A stretch of 64,000 nucleotides of DNA, from contig NZ_JBGSQX010000074.1 of the NCBI RefSeq assembly GCF_041737845.1, forward strand, positions 58,212 to 122,211. Direction: 5' to 3'. Numbering within the stretch: the stretch's first letter is position 1; each line of letters opens with the position of its first letter. Shown here piece after piece: positions 7,052-16,030 of this stretch. The notes beneath the pieces were generated by a model. It searched no databases, had not been told where the DNA came from, and saw only the letters and a list, made by a program, of their open reading frames with translations. The stretch comes from Desulfococcus sp041737845. GTDB lineage: Bacteria > Desulfobacterota > Desulfobacteria > Desulfobacterales > Desulfococcaceae. The translations under genes were made by a program, and so were the position numbers.

Positions 7052-8815
7052 TTAGAACAGGCCGCTGACCTTACCGGTGGCGGGGTCAACGTCGATTCTC
7101 CGGAATGCCGGGTTGGAGCTGGTTCCGGGCATCAGACTGATGGTCCCGGCGCAGGGGCAGAGGAACTTGGCGCCGGAGTAGATGAGCACGTCGCGGATCG
7201 GCAGACGCCAGCCCTTGGGCACGCCCTTGATGACCGGGTCGTGGGACAGGCTCAGGTGGGTCTTGACCATCATGGTGGCGAAATCAGCGTACTTGGGATC
7301 CTTCTCCAGCATGTCGGCCTTGGCGTTGGCTTCGGGGCTCCAGTCGACGCCGTCGGCGCCGTAGACCTCTTTTGCGATGGTCGCGACGCGGTCGCGCAGC
7401 TTCATCTCCAGCGGGTAGAGAAATTTGAATTCGCTCTCTTCGTTGCAGGCATCGATGACCGCATCGGCAAACTCCAGCGCACCTTCGCCGCCCAGTTCCC
7501 AGTGCCGGGACTCGGCGCAGCGGGCGCCGGCGGCCTCGGCGGCCTTGCGGACGACGGCGATCTCGGCGTCGGTATCCGTGTAGAAGCGGTTGATGCAGAC
7601 CACCGGGTTGATTCCGGACTTGCGGATGACGCCGATCATGTGAACCATGTTCGCGCAGCCTTTTTCGACCAGGCCCAGGTTCTCTTTGGTGTACTCCTCG
7701 GGCAGGGCCTTGCCGGCGACGACCTTGGGTCCGCCGCCGTGCATCTTGAGGGCGCGGATGGTGGAGGTCAGCACCGATACGTGGGGTTTCAGACCGCTGA
7801 AGCGGGATTTCACGTTCCAGAATTTCTCGAACCCGATGTCCGCGGCGAATCCGGACTCTGTGACATGGTAGTCCCACAGCTTGAGGCCGACGCGGTCGGC
7901 GATGATGGAGGACTGACCCACGGCGATATTGGCGAACGGACCTGCGTGAACCAGGCAGGGCTGGTATTCAGCGGTGCACATCATGGTCGGGTTGATGGTG
8001 TTTCTCATGAAGGCGGCCATGGCGTTGCCGACTTCCAGGTCGCCGGTGGTGACGGGCTTGCCGCTCTTGTCGAAGGCAACGGTGATGTTGTTGAGGCGTT
8101 CTTTCAGGTCGGCCAGGTCTTTGGCGACGGACAGGATGGCCATGCACTCGGACCCGACGGCGATGCCGAACTTGGACTGCATGGTGAAGCCGTCGGTGCG
8201 GCCGCCGATGCCGATGATGATGTTGCGGAGCGCCTGAGCGCAGAAGTCGATGATCCAGCCCATCTCGACGCGGGTGGGATCGATGTCTAAGCGGCGCATG
8301 CCGGTCAGGCGGGCGAGTTGCTCATCGTTATAGTTGCGCTCATGCTGCATGCGGGAGGTCATGGCCACCATGGCCAGGTTGTGGGCGTTCATGATGTCGT
8401 TGATGTCGCCGGTGAGACCCAGGGAGAATTCGGTCATGGGGATCAGCAGGGAGTTGCCGCCGCCCGCGGCCGTTCCCTTGACGTTCATGGTCGGGCCGCC
8501 GGAGGGCTGACGCAGGGCGCCGCCGACTTTCACGCCGCGTTTTCCCAAGCCTTCCATCAGACCCACGGATGTGGTGCTCTTGCCTTCGCCCAGAGGCGTC
8601 GGGGTGATGGCGGTAACCTCGATATACTTGCCGTCAGGCCTGCTTTTCAGGCGTTCAATGATCTTCAGGAAATCGAGTTTGGCCAGACGGCCCATGGCAA
8701 GAAGCTCTGATTTCTCAAGCCCGAGCTTGTCGATCCACGCTTCCGGCAAGGGCATGTTTTTTTCCGCTTCCTCGGAAATCTGCCAGTCGGCCATTTCTAC
8801 TGCATTGTAAGCCAT
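7052..8815 (-). CDS. fhs: Formate--tetrahydrofolate ligase
   Basis: 587 residues, normal for the longer bacterial form. It makes 10-formyl-THF from formate, THF and ATP. The P-loop TPTPLGEGKSTT lies at residues 71-82, followed by the family signatures VGGALRQPSGGPTMNVKGTAAGGG (in part) and LTGDINDI. GGAG sits about 11 bases before the ATG. A strong terminator follows, so it is probably monocistronic. With folD at 58 kb it supplies two steps of the methyl branch of the Wood-Ljungdahl pathway or of biosynthetic C1 supply; which direction dominates cannot be read from sequence. Confidence 0.96.
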   Translation of the reverse strand: MAYNAVEMADWQISEEAEKNMPLPEAWIDKLGLEKSELLAMGRLAKLDFLKIIERLKSRPDGKYIEVTAITPTPLGEGKSTTSVGLMEGLGKRGVKVGGALRQPSGGPTMNVKGTAAGGGNSLLIPMTEFSLGLTGDINDIMNAHNLAMVAMTSRMQHERNYNDEQLARLTGMRRLDIDPTRVEMGWIIDFCAQALRNIIIGIGGRTDGFTMQSKFGIAVGSECMAILSVAKDLADLKERLNNITVAFDKSGKPVTTGDLEVGNAMAAFMRNTINPTMMCTAEYQPCLVHAGPFANIAVGQSSIIADRVGLKLWDYHVTESGFAADIGFEKFWNVKSRFSGLKPHVSVLTSTIRALKMHGGGPKVVAGKALPEEYTKENLGLVEKGCANMVHMIGVIRKSGINPVVCINRFYTDTDAEIAVVRKAAEAAGARCAESRHWELGGEGALEFADAVIDACNEESEFKFLYPLEMKLRDRVATIAKEVYGADGVDWSPEANAKADMLEKDPKYADFATMMVKTHLSLSHDPVIKGVPKGWRLPIRDVLIYSGAKFLCPCAGTISLMPGTSSNPAFRRIDVDPATGKVSGLF

Positions 8816-9155
8816 AGATCCAATTCTCCTTTAGTTTTTGATGTTAGCGCCTCGGAATCCTCAGCCTGACGGACTCCATCTCAACGGGTGATCGAACGTG
8901 TATAATCTGAATGGAAAATATCGACGAAATGATGTTGATTTATGAAAGAAGCCATTCAAAATCGGTCCCTCATACCATGTGCGGGCTTGTTTGGCAAGAC
9001 CTATCTCCCGTGTCTCGGTCGAAAATCATCGGGATCCGGCAGGGCCGTCCCGGAAAAATCGGCAGGAAGGGTTTGCTTTTTCCCCTCTGATTTTTATAAG
9101 ATAATATATTGTCATTTGCACCCACCAGGCGATTCGGCCATCAGAAAGGTCTTTT
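8816..9155. other. Divergent intergenic region fhs / selD
   Basis: No gene is supported here. On the minus side a candidate fhs leader hairpin lies at 8854-8877: its stem uses two G-U pairs that are A-C mismatches on the plus strand, so it would fold only in the fhs transcript. TTATAC near 8909 may be part of the fhs promoter. On the plus side an AT-rich patch (TATAAGATAATAT around 9095-9107, with TTGCTT about 16-20 bases upstream) may be the selD promoter. A short plus-strand frame at 8942-9166 has no protein-like features. Confidence 0.4.
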
Positions 9156-10214
9156 ATGAAGCTTAGGACATTATTCGGCAAACCGACGCTTACCCGTCTT
9201 GCTAAAACCTGCGGTTGAGCGGCGAAACTCAGCCCGGTCGGGCTGGAGGAGCTGCTGGCATCCCTGCCGAAAAGCGATGACCCCAATATCATCGTGGGGT
9301 TTGACACGAGTGACGACGCGGGGGTCTATCGCCTCAACGACCAGCAGGCCCTGGTCGTCACGGCGGATTTCATTACCCCGCCGGTGGACGACCCGCACCT
9401 GTTCGGCCAGATCGCCGCGGCCAATGCCCTGAGCGATATCTATGCCATGGGCGCCCGGCCGGTCGCCTGCCTGAGCCTGGTGGGCTTTCCCGGGGCAAAG
9501 CTCGGCCCGGAGATCCTCCAGGGCATCATCGCCGGTGCCCTGAGCAAGATCACGGAAGCCGGCGCCGTGCTCCTGGGGGGGCATACCACCGATGACGAGG
9601 AGCCCAAGTTCGGTCTTTCCGTCACCGGGCTCGTCCATCCGGACAGGGTCTGGCGCAACGCCGGCGCGCGGCCGGGGGACCGGCTGATCCTCACCAAGCC
9701 CATCGGCAGCGGGGTGCTGTTCAACGCCAACCTGAAAGGATGGGTTTCTGCCGAGGCCATGACGCGCTGCATTCAGGTCCTGACGACGCTGAACCGAAAG
9801 GCTGCGGAAATCATGGCCGGTTTTGATATTCACGGGGCGACGGATATCACGGGATTCGGGCTGGCCGGTCACGGGCTGGAGATGGCCCGGGGCTCGAAGG
9901 TCAGGCTGGAGATCGATCTTGCTGCGGTCCCGCTTCTGGACGAGGCCCTGGATGCCTACAGGGCCGGGGTAACCACCGGCATGAACCTACCCAATCGCGA
10001 GATGGCGGGGAGATTTTTGCGGTTTTCAGATCGTCTCACCCCATGGGAAAAGGAGATGGTCTTCGATCCCCAGACCAGCGGGGGGCTCCTTGCCGCCGTC
10101 GAAGCGGCTCAGGCGGAGGATCTTCTTCAACAGCTCCGGCGGAGCGGGGTGGGCGATGCAAGCATCATCGGGCGGGTTTTCGCGGACGACCGGGTTTCCA
10201 TCGGCTTCAATTAG
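9156..10214 (+). CDS. selD: Selenide, water dikinase, itself a selenoprotein (UGA = Sec21)
   Basis: 352 residues when the in-frame TGA at 9216-9218 is read as selenocysteine. SelD makes selenophosphate from selenide and ATP. The Sec sits in CGUAAKLSP (U21, K24), the place of catalytic Cys17 and Lys20 of the E. coli enzyme (CGCGAK). Downstream GFDTSDDAGVY, TADFITPPVDD and ANALSDIYAMGARP are typical SelD motifs and stay in frame with the ATG at 9156, which follows AAAGG. A hairpin just after the TGA looks like a bacterial SECIS. Read without Sec the gene would wrongly appear to start near 9294. No selA, selB or tRNA-Sec is in the window. The end overlaps the sensor kinase gene by 8 bases. Confidence 0.92.
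9216..9245 (+). promoter_or_regulatory. UGA-Sec codon and bSECIS-like hairpin in selD
   Basis: TGA at 9216-9218 is followed 11 bases later by CAGCCC-GGTC-GGGCTG (9230-9245), a 6-bp perfect stem with a GGUC loop. Spacing and a GGU-containing apical loop fit what is known of the E. coli fdhF SECIS bound by SelB. Confidence 0.75.
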
Positions 10215-12969
10215 GCGCGCCCAGACCGAAACCGGAAGGCTCGCCCGCTCTGTCCAGTTCGCTCCTGACGGCGACGCCCAGCCTCTCCATGGTGTAGGGC
10301 TTTTTGATGTAGCCGCCCGCCCCGAGCTGCTGGGCTTTTTCGACCTCGCCCGTTTTGCTGAATCCGCTTGCGATGATCGCCCGCTGAGTCGGGTGGATGT
10401 CGAGGATCCGCTCGTACGTCTCGCGTCCATTCATGACGGGATGCATGATCATGTCGAGAATCACGAGGTCGACGGAACGGATTTTGAGGTATTCCAGGGC
10501 GTCATTTCCGCTGGCTGCCGCAGCCGTGTGATATCCCAGCCTGCCCAGCATGGCGCAGGCGATCTCCCGCTGACTCGGTTCATCATCGACGACCAGGATG
10601 CGTTCGCCTCTTCCCATGTAGCTTTCCATCGGGATCTGGCTTGCCTTTCTGGCCGCCTGGGTTTTGGATACGGGGAAATAGAGTTCGAACTGCGTTCCTC
10701 CGGCGTCGCTCTGAACGTTGATATAACCGTTGTGGTCCTGGACCGTATTCCACACGACGGCCAGGCCCAGCCCGGTGCCGCTCCTCCCCATGACCTTCTT
10801 CGTGTAGAAGGGCTCGAATATCCGATCCAGGTCCCTCGGGGGGATGCCCGAGCCGTTGTCGATGACCCTGAGGACGACATACTCCCCGGCATGAATATGA
10901 TCGTAGCCACGGATTGGGTGGTTCAGATATCTGTTTTCGGTGCTGATGACGACGCTTCCGGTGGTGTTGATCGCCTCCGTGGCGTTGTTAACGAGGTTCA
11001 TCAGCGTCTTTTTGATGTGGACCGAAGAACAGTTGATGTTCGACAGGTCCCGGGCGCAGTCGGTTCCGTAAGTGACGAGGGGGTGCTGATCTCGAAGGGC
11101 GTTATGCTCCGGGCTTTCCAGGTATTCGTCGATCAGGACGTTCAGGCTCTTCGGCTCCTTGGGGCTCGCGATGCCTCGGGCCACCGTAAGAAGATCCTGA
11201 ACGATGGCGGCGGCACGCTTGCCGGAATCGTATATGGTTTGAATCGATTTCTGAAAAGGGCTGCCGGGCGGCAGTTCAAGCAGGATCAGCTCGGGATAGC
11301 TGACGATGCCGGAGAGAATGTTGTTGAGATCATGGGCGACGCCGCCCGCCAGGAGCCCCAGCGCTTCCATTTTTTTGTATCGGGCGAGTTTTTCCTGGAG
11401 TTCGTTTCGCTCCTGTTCCGCCTGCCTGTAGCGGGTGATATCCACGATGCTCACGAGGATATTTCCGAAATCCGCTTCAGCCGGAGGGATGTTGATGCTG
11501 AGGATGATATTTATATTTTCCCCCGAGAGGGTCCTGTTGACGGATTCACCCTCGAAATAGCGCTTGCCTTCGGCAATGGCGATGAGGAGGTCCCGGAAAT
11601 TATCGAGCGCCTCCGGCAGCATCAGGGATTCGATGGATCCGAAAAGCTCATCCTTTCCGGTTGCGCCGTAAAGTTTAAGGCCGGCATCGTTGATGTCTAT
11701 GATTTTCACGAGCGCCATGCAGTGCTTCACGAAATCGTGATGCAGGGCGAAATAGCTTTTGAAGTCCGTGACGCCTTTTCTTTTGAGATGCAGGATCGCC
11801 TTGTAGGGCTCTGAAAAATTCTCCTCGAAGATGGAGACGGTTGCCGCCTGGAAGATCCTTCGAAAACGCTCCTCGCTTGTTTTGAGCGCCTCTTCGGAGC
11901 GCTTTCGCTCGATGATCTGATTCCGGAGTTCCCCGTTTTTGCGTTCGATTTCCTTTTCTCGGTTACCGGCCTCTTCCAGGTGGGCTTTGAGGATGAGATG
12001 GCGCATGCGGAACCGCCAGGAAATCAGGGCACCGCCCAGGACGATGACGGCAAGGATTCCCATGACGATAAGGAGCTGGAACGGCGATCGGGATCCATAC
12101 ACAAGATGGCTCGGCAGCACCTTCACCAGAAAAAACGGCGTCTGGTTCACGGGGACCCGCACGGCGAGAAGGTCGTGGTTGATGTTCAGGGGCGTTTCCG
12201 AAGCGAGCTTCTGGATGTTTCCAACGGGGATTTTTTTCAGCGCAGCCAGGTCGAGGTCGGCGGCCTCCCCCAGGCTCTCTCCGGTAATCCGGAAATTGTG
12301 ATCGCTGTGGATAATGTCAACGGCGTGGCTCTGGTTGGCCCCGGGCTCCGAAAAATGATCATAGATCTGCTGCGCGCTGATGAAGGCGAGCACCTGGCCG
12401 CTGTATCGTCCCTTGAAAATATAGGGAACGGACACGAAAACGGTAAACTCCTTGCCCTTGAGATCGCCGGTGATGACGGCGGGGCCGTCCCGGCGGGCAA
12501 GAAAAGAGGCCCATCGGACAGCTTGAAACTGCGTGTCCGACCCGAAGGCGGTGTCGACCAGAGGTTTTCCATCCGGGGTGATGAACACCACTCGGGAATA
12601 GATCGGGTTTCCTTCGAAGGTTTTATGGTCGATAAATGCCTTGAAATGATTGGATATACCGAGCAGGCTCGCCATCAGCCCGTATTCCATGGACATGTTC
12701 AGTGCCTTGTTTTCGAAAAAGATGGCGATGGCGCGGCTTTCGCTTAAGGTTTTGATATCGTTCCGTCGCTCGGCAAAGAAATAGCTCACGGTTCTCGCCC
12801 GTTTTTCCATGTCCTGAAGCAGGCGCTCGGCGGCTATTTTCTGCAGATCGCGCTGCGAGACGTAGTTGCTGCTCAGGAGAAAGGCCATGAAGAGAAAAAG
12901 CGGCGCGGTCACCAGGAGGGACAGCATGTGCTGAATTTTGGTGGAGACAGGGGCTTTCATGGGCTGCAT
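10207..12969 (-). CDS. Hybrid sensor histidine kinase with periplasmic sensor, PAS and receiver domains
   Basis: About 920 residues from ATG 12969. Order: TM1 (about 15-34), periplasmic Cache-like sensor domain (about 35-295), TM2 (298-317), coiled coil, PAS-like domain (about 365-515), HisKA with phospho-acceptor His546 in VAHDLNN, HATPase with NLVNNATEAI, DNGSGI and GTGLGLAVV, and a C-terminal receiver with VVDDEP, phospho-Asp839 in VILDM and KKP. There is no DNA-binding output domain, so the signal must pass to another protein. It follows the periplasmic binding protein gene by 38 bases, which suggests a joint sensory unit. Signal unknown. Confidence 0.9.
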   Translation of the reverse strand: MQPMKAPVSTKIQHMLSLLVTAPLFLFMAFLLSSNYVSQRDLQKIAAERLLQDMEKRARTVSYFFAERRNDIKTLSESRAIAIFFENKALNMSMEYGLMASLLGISNHFKAFIDHKTFEGNPIYSRVVFITPDGKPLVDTAFGSDTQFQAVRWASFLARRDGPAVITGDLKGKEFTVFVSVPYIFKGRYSGQVLAFISAQQIYDHFSEPGANQSHAVDIIHSDHNFRITGESLGEAADLDLAALKKIPVGNIQKLASETPLNINHDLLAVRVPVNQTPFFLVKVLPSHLVYGSRSPFQLLIVMGILAVIVLGGALISWRFRMRHLILKAHLEEAGNREKEIERKNGELRNQIIERKRSEEALKTSEERFRRIFQAATVSIFEENFSEPYKAILHLKRKGVTDFKSYFALHHDFVKHCMALVKIIDINDAGLKLYGATGKDELFGSIESLMLPEALDNFRDLLIAIAEGKRYFEGESVNRTLSGENINIILSINIPPAEADFGNILVSIVDITRYRQAEQERNELQEKLARYKKMEALGLLAGGVAHDLNNILSGIVSYPELILLELPPGSPFQKSIQTIYDSGKRAAAIVQDLLTVARGIASPKEPKSLNVLIDEYLESPEHNALRDQHPLVTYGTDCARDLSNINCSSVHIKKTLMNLVNNATEAINTTGSVVISTENRYLNHPIRGYDHIHAGEYVVLRVIDNGSGIPPRDLDRIFEPFYTKKVMGRSGTGLGLAVVWNTVQDHNGYINVQSDAGGTQFELYFPVSKTQAARKASQIPMESYMGRGERILVVDDEPSQREIACAMLGRLGYHTAAAASGNDALEYLKIRSVDLVILDMIMHPVMNGRETYERILDIHPTQRAIIASGFSKTGEVEKAQQLGAGGYIKKPYTMERLGVAVRSELDRAGEPSGFGLGAPN

Positions 12970-13007
12970 TCCCGCATCGATGTCACGGCCCTTGAACCGG
13001 AACCGGG

Positions 13008-13901
13008 TCAGAAAAATCCCGGGAACAGGGCCGGAACCACCGGATAGTATTTTTTTACCAGGCGGAGGTAGGTGCCGTCCGACCAGCATCGGTTCAGGAA
13101 CTGCTCGAACGCCTCCTCCAGCAGCGGGGAGGTCTTGGAGAAGGCGATGGCCATGTGCTGCACCGGGGAGAGCGGTCCAATCACCTTCAAACGCCCCGGC
13201 CATTTCTCGATGGCGATGACCGCGTCCGGCAGATCCATCAGAGCAACATCCGCCGCCCTCTTGAACAGGGCCGGGGCGATCTCATTCAGATGCCCGTCGA
13301 ACATGACCGGGCGCGCCCCCGTCTCCTTTATGCCATACAGGGCCGGCTCCAGGCAGGTATCCGGAAGCCCCAGGCAGGTATATCCCCGAAGCAGTCCCTT
13401 GACCGCCAGGATGTCTTTTTCGATGTCGCCCGAGGGCATGATCGGCGCCAACGGAGAATCCGCCAGGGCCACAAGCCAAATCTGGGTCTGAAAGGTCGGC
13501 CTCGAAAAATTGAGGATCTCCCGCCGCCAGGGAATCATGGTCATGCCATTGGCGATGATATCGCCCGTGACGGGGACATCCCCCATGATTTTGAGCTCCT
13601 TTCCGTCGAATACGACCTGCTTGCCCGTGAGGTCCCCGATGACCTTCCGCCAAACGGTCGGAACGTATTCATACCGGACGCCCAGGCTCCGGGCAAAGAG
13701 CTTCATCATCTCGACGTCGAGCCCGTCCCCGCTGCCGGTGACAAAGTTGGCGTAGGGAACGCCCAGGTGACGGATGACCCCTCTTGCTTGAATGTCGGGA
13801 AGATCATTTCCCCAGCTATCGCCGATGGGCACAAAAAAGGCAATAATGAAAACTATAACAGCGGAAAAAAATACAGACGCACACCCTCTCTTGGTTGTCA
13901 T
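13008..13901 (-). CDS. Periplasmic solute-binding protein, SBP family 3-like
   Basis: 297 residues with an N-terminal signal peptide ending near GDSWGND. The body (IQARGVIRHLGVPYANFVTG...GLDVEMMKLFARSLGVRYEYVP) matches the amino-acid-binding SBP_bac_3 fold. Two cysteines in GYTCLGLPDTCLEP may form a disulfide. AAGGAGG lies six bases before the ATG at 13901, so the longer frame to 14009 is unlikely. No ABC permease or ATPase for uptake is nearby; instead a membrane histidine kinase gene follows in the same orientation. It may therefore serve as a ligand receptor for that kinase (inference). Confidence 0.8.
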   Translation of the reverse strand: MTTKRGCASVFFSAVIVFIIAFFVPIGDSWGNDLPDIQARGVIRHLGVPYANFVTGSGDGLDVEMMKLFARSLGVRYEYVPTVWRKVIGDLTGKQVVFDGKELKIMGDVPVTGDIIANGMTMIPWRREILNFSRPTFQTQIWLVALADSPLAPIMPSGDIEKDILAVKGLLRGYTCLGLPDTCLEPALYGIKETGARPVMFDGHLNEIAPALFKRAADVALMDLPDAVIAIEKWPGRLKVIGPLSPVQHMAIAFSKTSPLLEEAFEQFLNRCWSDGTYLRLVKKYYPVVPALFPGFF

Positions 13902-14017
13902 GTAACCCTCCTTGCCTCGGGATGTAGACCGCCCTTTCAAGCGGGGCGGCCAGTTGCCCAAATTAGCTTGGAAGCATACGTTTGGAAAGGATTTTTTTTG
14001 TAAGACCATAAAAAATA

Positions 14018-16030
14018 TTATGGTTCTGGGGCCGCCATGGGATCATGTGCGTGCTGCAGCCGGTTCAGTTTGCAGTATACCTTTTCCAAGGCCATCAGTT
14101 CGTCGTGGGTTCCAGACTCGATGATCCGGCCGCTCTCCATCACGATGATGCGATCCGCGTGACGGGCGGTGGACAGCCGGTGCGCCACGATCAGCGCGGT
14201 GCGGTCCCGCATCAGGTTGGAGAGCGCCCCCTGAATCTTGAGTTCCGTTTCAGAGTCGATATGGGAGGTGGCCTCGTCCAGGAGGATCAGGTCCGGGTTT
14301 CGCGCCAGGGCCCGGGCGATGGCCACGAGCTGGCGCTCTCCGCTGGAAATGGACAGGCCTCCTTCGCTGAATTTTGTGTCGAGTCCGGCAGGCAGCCTTC
14401 GGATCAGGGGAGCCAGGTTCGATGCCTCGATCGCGCGATCCAAATCCTCCGGTGAGATATCCGGGTTGCCCAGCCTGATATTGTCCCGGATGGATTCGGA
14501 AAACAGGAACGGATCCTGGGGAACGACCGCCATTCTGGCGCGCAACGCCCCGGGCGACCAGTGCCGGATGTCCTCTCCATTGACCCGGATGCAGCCTGAT
14601 GTGGGATCATAGAGCCCAAGAATGAGATGAATCAAGGTCGTTTTGCCGGAGCCGGTCGGGCCCACGATGGCTGTCGTTTCGTTCCGCTCCATACGGAAGC
14701 TGACATTCCGGAGGACGGGCTCATTTTCAACATAGCTCATGCTGACGTTGTCAAACGAAAGGGATTCGATGGCCGCAGGCGGATGGGAGCGGGCGGGGGC
14801 GTGGGGCTGATCCCGGGTTTCGCGGGTGTTCAGGAGCAGGAGAATCCGCTCTGCGGAGGAGAGGGCGTTTTGGAGGATGTTGTATTTTTCCGCAAGGTCC
14901 CGAATGGGCCTGAAAAACATCCGCATATAGCTGATGAAGGCGACGAGAATGCCCAGGCTGATGTCCTCGCGGAGGACGCCTTTCCCGCCGTAATAGATGA
15001 CAAGGGCCAGCGAAACGGCGCTGAAGAACTCGATCAGGGGCATGAACACCGCGAAAATGTGGATCTGCTGCATGCCGGCCCGATAGAATTCCTGGTTCAG
15101 CACCCTGAAGGTGCGGGCGTTGTTCTCTTCTTCCCCGAACGTCTGAATCACGGAAATCCCTGCAATGGTTTCGGAAAAGCGCGTATTGATCTCCGCCGTC
15201 TTGATGCGGAGCGTCCGGAAAACGCCCCGGGCTGTCCTGGAAAAGAATGCAGAGGCCATGAACACGAAAGGGAGGATGGCGAAGCAGATCAGGGAAAGCT
15301 GCCAGTGGATGCCGATCATCACCCCCGTGATGCCGACGAGAAGGAAGACGTCCCGGAAGACGAAGACAATGATCGAGGTAAAAAACTCGTGCATGTTCTG
15401 AATATCGTTGGTGGCTCGGGTCACCAGGCGGGCCACGGGCGTCCGGTTGAAAAACGACAGGGGCAGCCCCTGAATGTGTCTGAAGAGCCGCATTCTCAGG
15501 TCGTGCATGATATTCTGGCCCGCCATCTCCATCACGATCATCTGAAAGAAATTCAGGACGAATTCGATGACGGTGAGGATCAGAAACGCAACGGCCGCAA
15601 GACCCACGCCGGTGATGTCCTGCTGCCGCAGGATATGGATCTCGCCATCGGACAGATGCGCTGTTTCGGAGAGAAGGATCTCCGCCGATGTCCCTTGCAC
15701 CCCAAACCTCTCGGGGTATCTGCGCACGATTGCGGCGGTCTCGGGCGAGGAGATATCGACCGACAGGCGCCGTTCCAATCCGGCCGACGGAGCCCCGTCG
15801 CGTTCTGCATGGCTCTGGGGTCGGGGCGCGGGGACGATATGGCGGTCCACGGCGATTTTGGTTATATAGGGCATCCCCAGGCTGATAAGGGTCATGAGCA
15901 GCGCCAGGAAGGCGGCCAGAAAAATCGAGCGCCGGTGGGGGCGAACGTGGGGGTAGAGTTCCCGCAGGAGGGCCGAGTCGACGGGCGCCCCCAGGGCGGT
16001 TTCCTGGGCGTAGCCGCGGTCATGCAGCAT
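14018..16030 (-). CDS. Heterodimeric ABC exporter, subunit with canonical ATP site
   Basis: 670 residues: six-helix transmembrane domain, then an ATPase domain with Walker A GPTGSGKTT, signature LSISSGERQ and Walker B LILLDEATSHID, which keeps the catalytic glutamate. An extra loop of about 90 residues between the first two helices (around residues 75-150) is larger than usual. The signature is SSGE rather than SGGQ. Its ATG overlaps the stop of the upstream partner gene (16020-16030), so the pair is co-translated. This is the plan of TM287/288- and LmrCD-type exporters. Cargo (drug, lipid or peptide) is unknown. Confidence 0.88.
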   Translation of the reverse strand: MLHDRGYAQETALGAPVDSALLRELYPHVRPHRRSIFLAAFLALLMTLISLGMPYITKIAVDRHIVPAPRPQSHAERDGAPSAGLERRLSVDISSPETAAIVRRYPERFGVQGTSAEILLSETAHLSDGEIHILRQQDITGVGLAAVAFLILTVIEFVLNFFQMIVMEMAGQNIMHDLRMRLFRHIQGLPLSFFNRTPVARLVTRATNDIQNMHEFFTSIIVFVFRDVFLLVGITGVMIGIHWQLSLICFAILPFVFMASAFFSRTARGVFRTLRIKTAEINTRFSETIAGISVIQTFGEEENNARTFRVLNQEFYRAGMQQIHIFAVFMPLIEFFSAVSLALVIYYGGKGVLREDISLGILVAFISYMRMFFRPIRDLAEKYNILQNALSSAERILLLLNTRETRDQPHAPARSHPPAAIESLSFDNVSMSYVENEPVLRNVSFRMERNETTAIVGPTGSGKTTLIHLILGLYDPTSGCIRVNGEDIRHWSPGALRARMAVVPQDPFLFSESIRDNIRLGNPDISPEDLDRAIEASNLAPLIRRLPAGLDTKFSEGGLSISSGERQLVAIARALARNPDLILLDEATSHIDSETELKIQGALSNLMRDRTALIVAHRLSTARHADRIIVMESGRIIESGTHDELMALEKVYCKLNRLQHAHDPMAAPEP

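Noticed and set aside
8942..9166. A 74-codon frame upstream of selD
   Set aside because: No ribosome site, no family pattern, and it overlaps the likely selD promoter and start.
9216..9218. TGA in selD taken as a stop or frameshift
   Set aside because: It sits exactly at the catalytic Cys/Sec position, frame is kept on both sides, and a SECIS-like stem follows.
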